Origin: CAWGAJ01 sp963820545
Lineage (GTDB): Bacteria > Planctomycetota > Planctomycetia > Pirellulales > Thermoguttaceae
DNA: 64,000 nt
Direction: 5' to 3'
Assembly (NCBI GenBank): GCA_963820545.1
Contig: CAWGAJ010000002.1
Span: forward strand, 1,478,277 to 1,542,276
Shown here one piece after another: positions 1 through 8,514 of this stretch (positions are counted from its first letter, which is position 1; every line of letters starts with the position of its first letter). The notes beneath the pieces were generated by a model. It did no database searches and had not been told where the DNA came from. It saw only the letters and a list, made by a program, of their open reading frames with translations. Position numbers and translations under genes: made by a program.

Positions 1-948
1 CGCGCGGCCGCCAAGGGATTGCCGCTAGTTTTGGAATTCGTGGGGCTGATTCCTCAGACTATCCACACCGATCCCATTCGGCTGCGGCAGATTTTGATCA
101 ACCTCATCGGCAACGCCGTAAAGTTCACCGAACAAGGAAATGTGCGGGTGATAGTGCAGTTGGTGCAAAACGAGCAGGGCCAGCCTTTGCTGGAATGCAA
201 AATCATCGACACCGGCATCGGCATGTCGAAGGAACAACTCGCCGTGCTTTTCGAACCTTTCACACAGGGCAACGCCAGCGCCAGCCGCAAGCACATGGGG
301 CTGGGGCTGGGGCTGGCCTTAAGCAAACGACTCGCCGGCATGTTGGGCGGCAATATCACCTTCGAGAGTACGCCCGGGCAAGGAAGCACGTTTGTGATCA
401 CCGTGGGCACGGGACCGCTGCAAGGCGTGCGCATGCTGGAGATCGCGGAGATGCACGACGAGCAGAAATCGGCCGCAGAAAGTGTTCCAGCGCCTATTTT
501 GCAGCAATTATCGGGCAATATTCTTTTGGCGGAAGACGGCCTGGACAATCAGCGATTAATCGGGTTGATTTTGCGCAAGGCCGGCGCCAAGGTAACCGTC
601 GTCAACAACGGCAAGGAAGCCTTGGAAAAAGTGATCGCCGAGCAAAAAAAACTCTCCAACGAAGGCATTTTATCACCGCCCTTCAATATTATCCTCATGG
701 ACATGCAAATGCCGGAAATGGATGGATATGAAGCCACCTGGCGGCTGAGAGAAATGGGTTATACCGCTCCCATCATCGCACTGACGGCCCATGCCATGAG
801 CCATGACCGGGAAAAGTGTCTGGGCGCGGGCTGCGACGAATATCTCACCAAGCCGATCGATCGGGAATTGCTGCTTACGACCATTTCCCGATATATGTCG
901 GCGGCGGAAGAAAAGCCGCAGCAGGACGTTCCGGCCTGGATCATTTAG
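1..948 (+). CDS. Hybrid sensor histidine kinase, C-terminal part (HATPase + receiver), partial
   Basis: The frame is open from base 1, so the N-terminal sensor and His-phosphotransfer regions lie outside the window. What remains is a HATPase_c domain with N box (LINLIGNAVKFT), G1 box (DTGIGM) and G2 box (GLGLGLALSKR), then a linker and a receiver domain. The receiver has the acidic patch (LLAEDG), the phosphoacceptor Asp in LMDMQMPEMDG, the conserved Thr/Ala in IALTAHA and Lys in LTKPID. This is the usual order for hybrid kinases that pass phosphate from His to an internal Asp. The TTG at 19 is not a real start, because the frame runs upstream of it. A 12-bp hairpin follows the stop. The signal sensed cannot be told from this fragment. 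Confidence 0.93.
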   Translation, partial: RAAAKGLPLVLEFVGLIPQTIHTDPIRLRQILINLIGNAVKFTEQGNVRVIVQLVQNEQGQPLLECKIIDTGIGMSKEQLAVLFEPFTQGNASASRKHMGLGLGLALSKRLAGMLGGNITFESTPGQGSTFVITVGTGPLQGVRMLEIAEMHDEQKSAAESVPAPILQQLSGNILLAEDGLDNQRLIGLILRKAGAKVTVVNNGKEALEKVIAEQKKLSNEGILSPPFNIILMDMQMPEMDGYEATWRLREMGYTAPIIALTAHAMSHDREKCLGAGCDEYLTKPIDRELLLTTISRYMSAAEEKPQQDVPAWII

Positions 949-972
949 CGATATCTACAAATTTTCTCTTAT

Positions 973-1004
973 AACCGATTGATGAGCCCGTGCATCAATC
1001 GGTT
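973..1004 (+). terminator. Hairpin downstream of hybrid kinase
   Basis: A perfect 12-bp inverted repeat (973-984 with 993-1004, stem AACCGATTGATG, 8-nt loop) starts 25 bases after the kinase stop codon. There is no clear U tract after it, so it may be a weak terminator or an mRNA 3'-end stabiliser. Confidence 0.55.
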
Positions 1005-1190
1005 CAGGATCGACCAACCCGTCTGTGTCATCATAGTGATATGGATGTCATTTTTCGCATAGGGTTTATGCCAATATCGACACAACCCTTATGCCCCTGT
1101 GGAGTTGATAATTTGACTCAACCCAAGCCCAATCATAGGCTTGTAATGAAGAGAGAAATAGTTTTGTAGTCTCTCAAAAATCCAGGGACG

Positions 1191-1244
1191 GCGACCAACC
1201 TGAGTTTGCAGCATTGGTAGTTCAACCTGGATCAGGTTGGTCGC
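1191..1244. repeat. 13-bp perfect inverted repeat in the leader of the secreted-protein gene
   Basis: GCGACCAACCTGA (1191-1203) is matched perfectly by its reverse complement at 1232-1244, with a 28-nt loop. It lies 52 bp before the next start codon, inside the 5' leader. A shorter GACCAACC copy sits near 1013. It could be an RNA structure or an operator; nothing in the sequence decides between them. Confidence 0.5.
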
Positions 1245-1295
1245 GTCCGCCTTATCGCCTTTCTCGTCTAACAACTTTTATGGGGAGATATTAAC

Positions 1296-1958
1296 ATGAA
1301 CAATCACCTTATTATTCGTCCGGCAATTGTGGCATGCTGTTGCACGTTGGGATTAAGCCTATTATTTTTGGGATCAGGGAAATGTCTTGCGGTTGATGAG
1401 CCGGCGCAAGTAGTTCGCGTGGAAGAAGATTGGGAAATGGTGCTCGGCACTCCCGAGCCTGAAAACGATGCGCCGCAAGTGGCGTGCGTGATCTCGTCGA
1501 CTGGCGACGTAAATTCCTTGCACGCCGCCTTTAATCTGAATCACAGAAGCCTGCCGGAATATGTTGCCGGGGGACTGCAACTGCAAATCTGGGACGGGGA
1601 AACGCCTCGCCTGGCAAAGATCTTTCCCAATGACAATATTATGTCCCAGACGGGTGAAACCGTAACCTGGACACAAGCCATGGAATTAAAAGACGGAAAA
1701 CTGACTTTTGATATCGTTAACGGCGAGTCGTCCACTTGGGGCCAATTCGGTGGGCAGGGTTATTTGAAGGACAACATCGATACATCGCTAACAAACTTGA
1801 ATCAATACAGCCCCGACGTCTCGGTAAGAAATTCGGGCATCAGCTTCGCCTCGAATCGCGTACAGTCGCTGACATTAAAGCGAGTCCGGCTTGTGCTGGC
1901 CACGGGAGAAATATTGGAGGACAATAATCCGCGGACCGTATATGCTCAAGAGCAATAA
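1296..1958 (+). CDS. Hypothetical secreted protein
   Basis: 220 aa. The N terminus has a hydrophobic stretch (residues about 7-30, rich in L, A and C) that reads as a signal peptide, possibly cleaved after CLA-VDE. The start ATG has GGGGAG 8 nt upstream. The mature part is soluble, with no transmembrane segment and no family I recognise. Its position just before a TadG-like gene in the same direction (45-bp gap) suggests a joint role at the cell surface or in Flp/Tad-type pilus assembly, but that is inference from context only. Confidence 0.75.
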   Translation: MNNHLIIRPAIVACCCTLGLSLLFLGSGKCLAVDEPAQVVRVEEDWEMVLGTPEPENDAPQVACVISSTGDVNSLHAAFNLNHRSLPEYVAGGLQLQIWDGETPRLAKIFPNDNIMSQTGETVTWTQAMELKDGKLTFDIVNGESSTWGQFGGQGYLKDNIDTSLTNLNQYSPDVSVRNSGISFASNRVQSLTLKRVRLVLATGEILEDNNPRTVYAQEQ

Positions 1959-2003
1959 TGAGCCGATACGCTATTCGATATTGAAGTTGAACAACAACTA
2001 AGC

Positions 2004-3155
2004 GTGACAGTCATGAATACACAACATCACCCCCGTCGAAAAAAGGGCTCCATATTGGTGCTCACAGCTATATTAATGATCCTCATGTTTGCTTTTCTGG
2101 CTTTTGCCGTGGATTTGGGATACTTGGCCATGGTGCGCACGCAATTACAGCGCACCGCCGATTCAGCGGCCATTGCCGCGGCAGGAAGCCTGCTGGACGC
2201 CGAAATCGCCACCGGGCAACCTAATTCCCCCGCTGCGATAAATAGCGCAATCACCACGGCCGAAAATTACACTCGCCTCAATAAAGTATTGAATAGCGAG
2301 TTGGCGCTCGGCACCAGCGACGTTACCGTTGGTTATTTATCCAATCCGTTTGATCCCGGAGTACAGTTCAGTCTCTTGGGCGCCAACGGCTATAACGCCG
2401 TACAAGTTCGCGTGCAGATGGCCGAGAATCAAAATCGAGCCGTACCGCTATTTTTCGCGCGGATACTGGGCATTAATCAAGCCAATGTCCAGGCCGTGGC
2501 CACCGCGGCTTTTTTAAGCAACGTTTCCGGATTTCGTCCACCCACGAATAATGAAAACTTGGGAGTATTGCCTTTTGCCGTGGATCTGCAAACCTGGGAA
2601 GCTCTTATGGCCGGAGAAGGAACTGATAACTGGAAATATGATCCTGACACAAATCAAGTATCGAGCGGATCCGATGGGATTAAAGAAGTAAATCTTTTTC
2701 CCCAAAGCACCGGATGTCCGGGCAATCGGGGCACGGTTGACATCGGCAGTCAAAACAATAGCACCGCCGATATCGCCCGGCAAATCCTGCACGGTATAAA
2801 CGAGCATGATCTGAGTTACCTAGGCGGCAAATTGGCCTTGAATGAGTCCGGCACACTGCCGCTCAATGGAGACACCGGCATCAGTGCGGGAGTAAAGGAT
2901 GAATTGGCGCAGATCAAGGGACAGCCGCGCATTGTGCCTCTGTACAGCATTGTAATGAGCCCGGGCAATAACGCCCAATACACGATCGTCCGTTTCGCTG
3001 GGGTGCGCATCATGGATGTGAATTTGACCGGCCCGATAAGCGGCAAGCGGGTAATTATCCAGCCGGCGCCGGTGTTTGTCCGGGGAGTCATTCCCGGCAC
3101 GCCGGGCACCCAAACCAGCACATATATCTATACGCCGGTTTGCTTGGTGCGTTAA
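2004..3155 (+). CDS. TadG-like / TadE-family membrane-anchored protein
   Basis: 383 aa from GTG 2004; an in-frame ATG at 2013 is an alternative and neither has a strong ribosome site. After a basic N terminus (RRKKGS) comes one transmembrane helix (ILVLTAILMILMFAFLAFAVD) and then the DLGYL...RTQLQRTADSAAIAAA stretch typical of the TadG/TadE N-terminal region of Flp pilus assembly and related planctomycete proteins. The rest is a large extracytoplasmic domain of unknown fold. Expected location: inner membrane with the C terminus outside. No other tad genes are nearby, so this may be an orphan copy. It probably shares a transcript with the preceding secreted protein. Confidence 0.8.
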   Translation: MTVMNTQHHPRRKKGSILVLTAILMILMFAFLAFAVDLGYLAMVRTQLQRTADSAAIAAAGSLLDAEIATGQPNSPAAINSAITTAENYTRLNKVLNSELALGTSDVTVGYLSNPFDPGVQFSLLGANGYNAVQVRVQMAENQNRAVPLFFARILGINQANVQAVATAAFLSNVSGFRPPTNNENLGVLPFAVDLQTWEALMAGEGTDNWKYDPDTNQVSSGSDGIKEVNLFPQSTGCPGNRGTVDIGSQNNSTADIARQILHGINEHDLSYLGGKLALNESGTLPLNGDTGISAGVKDELAQIKGQPRIVPLYSIVMSPGNNAQYTIVRFAGVRIMDVNLTGPISGKRVIIQPAPVFVRGVIPGTPGTQTSTYIYTPVCLVR

Positions 3156-3187
3156 GCGGAACCGCGAAAGTCTGCATACTCGAGGCT

Positions 3188-3214
3188 GTCATCCTGAGTG
3201 CAGCGAAGGATCTT
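3188..3214 (+). repeat. Dispersed short repeat (GTCATCCTGAG...GCAGCGAAGGATC type)
   Basis: GTCATCCTGAGTGCAGCGAA followed by GGATCTT. The reverse complement of the same motif occurs at 14283-14308, and a truncated start (GTCATCCTGAGC) near 38587. Intergenic, non-coding; a scattered short repeat. Confidence 0.55.
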
Positions 3215-3254
3215 TATGTTTGAAGTCTGACATGCAACTCTTCAGACAAAGTTA

Positions 3255-4120
3255 TTATTCCCCGAGCCGCTCTTCCTGGTGCGTGACCTGATCGAACACT
3301 TGCGTGACCATGTTGCGCTGGGCGGAGTGGAGCCAGACCCGGGCGAAAAACGTGTCCCCTATTGTGTCTTCCCAGGAGAGCTCACAGCCCGTGGGAGCAC
3401 AGCCGCTGTGACAACAAATCAGCCGGCAGCGACCGGAGTTGATGTTTTCGGGGCGTTCCACGCCGACGATTTGGGCAATTTGTCCTATGGCCGCGGCAGG
3501 AAGTTGGGCGCTGCGAACCGCGCGATACCAGGTTTGGCAGCGGTGACAGAAAGGCAATAACATTGTGGGAATCACCACTGTCAATGTGCCCGTCAGCACC
3601 AGCAGCCCATCGATCAGCCAGCTTATCCAAGCGATCCAGCCGCGAGCAATGTAACCCAACAGCAAAGGCCGGCCGCGATCTGCCTGCTGACGCAGGTACT
3701 GAACTAAATTGGCGGGCGGCAGGGGCAGGCGTCGTCGCCGATCTCGGGAAACGCCTGCCGAACTTTGACAACTAACGGCGTTTGTTCAGACGGGGAGTTG
3801 CGTATAGATAGATAACTAAAAAAATGCTGTCCGAATAACGCCAGCAATACGGCCAGAATTGTTCCCCAAATAATGGTGGGACGATGACCGATCTGCCCAA
3901 TCCGCATCAAGGCGATGAGCAATCCGCCCAGTCCCAGCCCGACCAAGAGCGGAAAGATCAGTAAGGGGGCAAAATAGAACTGAGCATCGACCGCTGCCCG
4001 GGCAACAATCGCTCCACAGATCAAACTGCCCGGCAGCCAAATGGCCAGCTTCGGCCAGCTTAATGGTCCGCCTCCGCTGGGGCCCGATAATTTTAGTGCT
4101 GAATCGTTAACCGCGTTCAT
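3255..4120 (-). CDS. Hypothetical membrane protein (interrupted by one frameshift)
   Basis: Two minus-strand reading frames join into one protein of about 288 aa. The first (4120-3704) has an N-terminal cytoplasmic stretch and three hydrophobic segments (near LICGAIVARAAV, PLLIFPLLVGLGLGGLLIAL and IIWGTILAVLLALF), then reads DDACPCRPPI-stop. A one-base shift near 3705-3725 gives a smooth continuation (PANLVQYLRQQADRGRPLL) into 3665-3255, which adds another hydrophobic pair and a CHRC zinc-ribbon-like motif followed by TWYR. Family not recognised. It is 126 bp downstream of trpS on the same strand. The shift is either a sequencing indel or a recent mutation. Confidence 0.6.
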
Positions 4121-4205
4121 AAGATCATAGTAATACTTACCCGGGACTTAGGAAAGCCGGTGGCAATGCAAAAACACGTCCCACTCACACGGTTTAATGG
4201 AGGAT

Positions 4206-4222
4206 CGCGACCGACGGTCGCG
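4206..4222. repeat. Short palindrome CGCGACC-GAC-GGTCGCG
   Basis: Perfect 7-bp stem with a 3-nt loop between trpS and the downstream membrane-protein gene. A related imperfect copy (GCCGCGACCGGTGGTCCCGG) is at about 16602-16621. Likely a dispersed palindromic repeat; it may end trpS transcription on the minus strand. Confidence 0.4.
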
Positions 4223-4246
4223 GCTTTATGGCCGGCACCGATCGAT

Positions 4247-5223
4247 TTAACCACGCGGTTTTACACCACATGCCCGTTGGGCACGAAGCAATACTTCGGC
4301 GGCTTTTTTGCGGGCTTTGGCGGCGCCGTCGCCCAGGATCTGTCGGATTTGATCGGGTTTGGACTCTAATTCTTTACGGCGCTGGCGGGCCTGGGCAAAA
4401 AAGTCGCTGGCTAAATCGGCCAGGGCCTTTTTTACCTCGCCATAGCCAAAGCCACCCTGGCGATAGGTGACCGCCATTTCTTCCTCGTTGGGTTTCACTG
4501 GCAAACAAAGAGTAAAGCTGGAAAAGATGGTCGCTAAAAGGATCTTTCGGCTGCTCCATGGGACGCGAATCGGTCACGATCCGCATGATCTTCGCGCGGA
4601 GAACCTTTGGTTCATCGAAAACGTCGAGCGTATTGCCGTAGCTTTTCGACATCTTTTCGCCGTCGGTGCCGGGGACGCGCGAGGCGCTATGAAGCACCTT
4701 GGCCTTGGGCAAGATAAACGTTTCGCCGAAGTGATGATTAAAACTGGCCGCCAAGTCGCGGCAAACCTCGATATGCTGCACTTGATCCTCGCCCACGGGC
4801 ACGGTGTCGGAATCGTAGGCGAGGATGTCGGCCGCCATGCAACACGGGATAGGTGAACAAGCCGGCATCGGCGGTCAGACCGCGCATTTTTTTGTCCTTG
4901 TAAGCGTGGCATCGCTCCAAGAGTCCCATGGGCGTGCCCGTCATTAATAACCAGCATAATTCGCAAACCTCGGGTATGTCGGATTGGACGAATAACGTGG
5001 CGCGATTAGGATCAAGGCCCAAGGCCAACAGATCGATGGCGGCGTCGAGCGTGTTCTGCCAAAGTTCCCCGGGATCGCGGATAGTCGTCAAGGCATGCAG
5101 ATTGGCCAAAAAATAAAAAGCCTCTTTGGCTTGGTTTTGCAGGTCGATGTATTGCTGGATCGCACCGAAGTAATTTCCCCAGTGAAATCGACCCGTAGGT
5201 TGGATACCGGAAAGAACACGCAT
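4247..5223 (-). CDS. trpS: Tryptophan--tRNA ligase (interrupted by two frameshifts)
   Basis: Charges tRNA-Trp with tryptophan using ATP; cytoplasmic class I synthetase. The three reading frames together give the whole family layout, about 325 aa: N-terminal VLSGIQPTGRFHWGNYFGAI with the HxGN (HIGH-type) signature, the MTGTPMGLLERCHAYKDKK region, YPV then MAADILAYDSDTVPVGEDQ, the GEKMSKSYGN (KMSKS) loop, and the C-terminal GGFGYGEVKKALAD. The first break is an apparent extra base at about 4839 (TTGCATG where TTGATG is expected). The second is an apparent missing base near 4480-4490. Because trpS is normally essential, sequencing indels are more likely than true inactivation, unless a second copy exists elsewhere. 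Confidence 0.9.
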
Positions 5224-5310
5224 TGCTAAGAAATAGGGATTAGAGGATAGGGGTTCGGGAATAGGGATCTAATTTTAAGTTCGAGATTTCTGCGTATCTT
5301 GTAAAGCCGC

Positions 5311-5351
5311 GACGGGCACCAACGGGCACCATCGGGCACCGACGGGGCACC
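5311..5351. repeat. 10-bp tandem repeat, four copies
   Basis: Four near-identical units of the form (A/G)ACGGGCACC lie head to tail between pyrD and trpS (the fourth has one extra G). The rest of the 5224-5430 gap has no gene; it also holds several GGTCG-type words. Confidence 0.65.
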
Positions 5352-5430
5352 ATGCGCAGCAGGGTCGCGTTGGTCGGCATGGTCGATTGGTCGGTCGCGG
5401 TTTGGTTGCTTCTTTATTATTCATCATATT

Positions 5431-6355
5431 TTAAGGTGCTTGGATGGTTCCCACCACCTCGGCGACGGAGGATGCGCCCAGTTCGGCCAAGGCAGCGGGA
5501 AGGGCGTCGAGAATTTGGATCGTAACAGTTGGATTGTAAAAATTGGCTGTGCCGATTTGCACGGCCGTGGCGCCGGTTACCAAGAATTCCAGGACATCGT
5601 CTATGGTAGCGATACCGCCGATGCCCAGCAGGGGAATACGAACCGCTCGGGCAACCTGATACACCATGCGCAAGGCTATGGGTTTAATGGCCGGACCACT
5701 CAATCCGCCCAGCAGATTGCCGAGAATAGGACGGCGATTGCGCCAATTGACCGCCATGGCCAGACATGTATTTATTAGCGATATGGCGTCGGCGCCGCCG
5801 GCCTCCGCCGCCCGAGCGATCTCGGTAATGTCAGTGACGTTGGGCGTAAGTTTGGCCAGAATAGGATAAGAACACGCCGCGCGCACGCCGGCGACCACCT
5901 TTTCACAGGCCGCGCGCTCAATGCCAAAATCCACACCGCCGCTGACATTCGGACAGGAAATGTTCAATTCCAGGGCCGTCACACCGGGAACGCCTTCCAG
6001 ACGTTGGGCCATTTGTACGAATTCAGCTTGGCTTTTTCCCGCTATGCTGACGATGACCGCCGTCCCCAGCGAGGCGAGATAAGGCAATCTGGCATTGGAT
6101 AAACACTTCAATGCCGTCGTTGTCCAAGCCGATTGAATTGAGCATCCCGCCGGTGGTTTCACAGGTTCGCGGGGGAGGATTGCCTGCTCGCGCCTGCAAA
6201 GTAATGGTTTTCGGCAAAATAGCGCCCAAACGCCCCATCTCGACAAAACCGGCCATTTCCCGGGCATAACCAAAGGTGCCTGAGGCGACCGTAATAGGAT
6301 TAGCCAACCGCAGCCGGCCAAGCTGAACGTCAAGGCGAACAGGAGAGGAACTCAC
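5431..6355 (-). CDS. pyrD: Dihydroorotate dehydrogenase, class 1B-type catalytic subunit (one frameshift)
   Basis: Oxidises dihydroorotate to orotate in pyrimidine synthesis with bound FMN. Two frames make one ~308-aa TIM-barrel protein. The first (from ATG 6355) carries LGRLRLANPITVASGTFGY, KTITLQARAGNPPPR and NSIGLDNDGIEVF. After a one-base shift near 6095-6110 the second carries LPYLASLGTAVIVSIAG, the ELNISCPNVSGG segment with the catalytic Cys used by class 1 enzymes, AKLTPNV, GLSGPAIKPIALR and the C-terminal IGIGGI and GATAVQIGT phosphate-binding segments. Catalytic Cys rather than Ser, plus this motif set, points to the 1B (PyrDB) type. No pyrK is adjacent. The break is probably an indel error or a very recent mutation, since everything else is intact. 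Confidence 0.9.
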
Positions 6356-6487
6356 GGTTTTGACAAATAGGGGTAAGAGATCTTAGCTAGCAAAAAAGAC
6401 AGTGTAACCGTGCGCTCGTCAACATGTCAATTTATCCGGCAGGATGAAATAACAATTTTATCGACTCTCAGACCCATTAATGTAATA

Positions 6488-6515
6488 AAGCCCACGGATT
6501 GCAACCCGTGGGCTT
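6488..6515 (-). terminator. Rho-independent terminator (minus strand)
   Basis: Perfect 10-bp stem AAGCCCACGG / CCGTGGGCTT with an 8-nt loop. Read on the minus strand it is followed by TTTATTA. It lies between the small lipoprotein gene and pyrD and would end the lipoprotein transcript. Confidence 0.75.
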
Positions 6516-6621
6516 GGAATTATTTATCACTAGGAATCCCAATCCAGTATTTGGTTATTACATGGATTGGTTTTCAGGATCAATAAATAACGGCTAAGCG
6601 CTTTTTATTGAACCAAGATTG

Positions 6622-6840
6622 TTAGAGCAGACCGCCATGCGTACGGTAAGGCGTGCAGTGATCGGGCTGATCGAGAAACCACGCGCGCTCCCACTCGTCC
6701 AAACAGAGACGTAAATTTTCCGACGTATACAGCAACTCCTGCGTTCGTCGGGAGGGATCGGCTGAATAGGCCGGAATGATACATCCGCTCGTGGCAATAG
6801 CTAGCAAGCCTAATGCCAAACCCAAAAGCAGCTTGCGCAT
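6622..6840 (-). CDS. Small planctomycete lipoprotein
   Basis: 72 aa from ATG 6840, chosen over upstream in-frame starts because GGAGG sits about 9 nt before it and the signal peptide then starts correctly (MRKLLLGLALGLLAIATSGC). The lipobox ATSGC predicts lipid modification of the Cys. The mature protein is short and ends DEWERAWFLDQPDH...YRTHGG, a signature I associate with small planctomycete proteins of unknown function. It is a single-gene unit with its own terminator (6488-6515). Confidence 0.72.
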   Translation of the reverse strand: MRKLLLGLALGLLAIATSGCIIPAYSADPSRRTQELLYTSENLRLCLDEWERAWFLDQPDHCTPYRTHGGLL

Positions 6841-7181
6841 AAAACATTTCCTCCGTGAAACGTCACCCTCTTCCACCTGCCGAGGGCTATAAACCCACAG
6901 GTAAAGAGGAGATAAATCTCTTTTTAATACGATGTTTTAGTTTTCCAACTCGATGAACAATGTACTTAAAATTTTGCAATAAATTGCCTGGATTTACACG
7001 ACTAATAATCCTGGATTGATAACGTATAAGTGCAAAAAGCGATTTAGTGGGGGCTAGACCATACGATCATGTTGAGCGGGCGGCTCAGGATCGAGAGGTA
7101 TAGATCAGCGGATCTTTTGCAGATAAGGAGGCCAGACGCCTTCAGGTCCGGGCGGCATTAAAAAAACATCCAAGTTGCCGT
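6841..7181. other. Intergenic region, no clear gene
   Basis: Upstream of the small lipoprotein gene and downstream of the HU gene. It is AT-rich in the middle (about 6920-7030). On the minus strand a 17-codon frame (MPPGPEGVWPPY..., about 7107-7157) opens just below the HU stop; it is too short to call. Confidence 0.4.
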
Positions 7182-7565
7182 TTAAGCATCTTGTCCGTTC
7201 GATTCGTAACCGGTTGTCGTGCCTGAGGTTTGTGCAACAGGTTCAGTGGCTTTTGTTCGCCCTGCCCGAGCCGCGGCTGCCTGGCGTTCCAGTTCTTTCA
7301 CGCGCTCTTCCATCTCTTTGCCAGGTTTGAATGTAACCACAAATTTTTCCGGTACAAAAACCTTTTCGCCTGTTCGAGGATTGCGTGCCTTACGAGGAGC
7401 ACGTCGCTTTACTTCAAAAACGCCGAAATTGCGAAGCTCAATTCTGCGTTCCGCCACGAGGGCCTTTACGATAGCATCGAAGGTTTTTTGGACAATCTCC
7501 TTCGTCTGCAACTGGGTTAACCCGATTTCCTCGGAAATGGTCCGTACTATCTCTTTTTTAGTCAC
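7182..7565 (-). CDS. HU/IHF-family DNA-binding protein
   Basis: 127 aa. Nucleoid protein that binds and bends DNA as a dimer. GTG start at 7565 with AGGAG 9 nt upstream. Residues 1-90 are a complete HU/IHF fold: TKKEIVRTISEEIGLTQ, the ELRNFGVFEVKRR core and RKARNPRTGEKVFVPEK, the DNA-binding arm with the conserved RNPRTG and its intercalating Pro. A C-terminal tail of about 35 residues, rich in A, T and G, extends beyond the usual ~90-aa length, as in some high-molecular-weight planctomycete and actinobacterial HU proteins. Stand-alone gene. Confidence 0.92.
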   Translation of the reverse strand: MTKKEIVRTISEEIGLTQLQTKEIVQKTFDAIVKALVAERRIELRNFGVFEVKRRAPRKARNPRTGEKVFVPEKFVVTFKPGKEMEERVKELERQAAAARAGRTKATEPVAQTSGTTTGYESNGQDA

Positions 7566-8081
7566 GACTCGATTCTCCTGTTGAGAAGTGGTCGCTGGGG
7601 GTCTTAAAAAGCCATGTCCTCACAATGGGGATCCGATGCTCCAAGTGTAGATGCCGCAAAGAGTAATGTCAAGAGCAATTGCCACATGGCCTCCAATAAT
7701 AGGCTGGCAAGCAGATCATTTCGGTCCATCCGAATACAAAAAATCAGGTGGAATCCTTTGAGTGTAAGTACTTATTGTCAAAGATCTTAGCTATATCCGG
7801 CCTATCCCGGGCATTTTTCCATCTTCCTAACTCTTTATTTGTAAAGGAGTAAGGAATTTTTTCTTTAGCGGCTTGTCATTTCCACAAATGCCGGCACGGC
7901 CGGAGTGCATTGTTACAGCGGCCCGGTTGGGCTGAATCCTAGTATCGGCACCCTGACCGGAAAAATCCAGCTAGAAGGCATAATTGATAAAATCGGAAAA
8001 GTCGAAATGGGATTGGATAAAATTATCCCCCATCATGGTGGTATATGAGGATAGTAGGGTGCGTACGTGCACCCTACTTGC
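7566..8081. other. Intergenic region with a terminal hairpin (8054-8077)
   Basis: No supported gene. At its right end is a perfect 9-bp stem GTAGGGTGC / GCACCCTAC (8054-8062 with 8069-8077), 5 bp after the YkgJ-like stop codon on the minus strand, so it may end that transcript. The same GTAGGGTGCGT start recurs at the left end of the long repeat near 20804. Confidence 0.45.
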
Positions 8082-8499
8082 TTATACCCGAGTTGCCTGC
8101 CTTTGGGCCTCAATCTCGTCCAGAGAAATTTTTGGGCCGCGATTGCAGCCGGGACAACCTTCGGCGGTCTGTTGCCACGATTGATCAGATGACAAGTTAG
8201 AAGGCCAAAAAGGCCATGTGCGACATTGACGGGGACGCGCTTTGTAGACTTGGCATATACGGCGGTGACTATCAAAAAAGATGCAATCGCCATTGGCCAG
8301 TTCGATGAGACTTTTCTCTGTTGCCGACTTGGCGCACGTAGCGTCGTTGGAATTTTTCCACGCTGATTTTGAGCACCGCCGCCATGGCCTCGATTTCGGC
8401 CTTGGTCACCCACACATAGCCCGGCTCGCCCGTGCAACAATTGCCGCAACCGATACATTGAAAATGCAATCCGCGATGATACCAGGGAAGGTCGTTCAT
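8082..8499 (-). CDS. YkgJ-family zinc/iron-chelating cysteine cluster protein (one frameshift)
   Basis: About 139 aa. Starts MNDLPWYHRGLHFQCIGCGNCC with the Cys-rich metal-binding cluster of the YkgJ family. After YVRQVGNREKS the frame breaks in an A-run near 8318; the next frame continues exactly as expected with LIELANGDCIFFD, CQVYKARPRQCRTWPFW and CPGCNRG, ending in TAA at 8082-8084. A single extra A in AGAGAAAAGTC would restore the frame, which points to a homopolymer sequencing error. The biochemical role is not established; related proteins are thought to bind Fe or Zn. It lies 15 bp downstream of the FAD/Fe-S dehydrogenase, so they are probably co-transcribed. Confidence 0.82.
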
Positions 8500-8514
8500 A
8501 GTAGCGCTACTTCA

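Noticed and set aside
1089..1274. 61-aa minus-strand ORF in the 5' leader region
   Set aside because: No family, no ribosome site, and it overlaps the inverted repeat.
3700..3730. Possible programmed -1 frameshift in the membrane-protein gene
   Set aside because: No slippery heptamer with a downstream structure is visible, and similar breaks occur in unrelated genes nearby, so an indel is more likely.
8033..8458. 141-aa minus-strand frame overlapping the YkgJ-like gene
   Set aside because: Its protein has no family features; the third frame gives the conserved CIFFD, RPRQCRTWPFW and CPGCN motifs, so this frame is a shadow.
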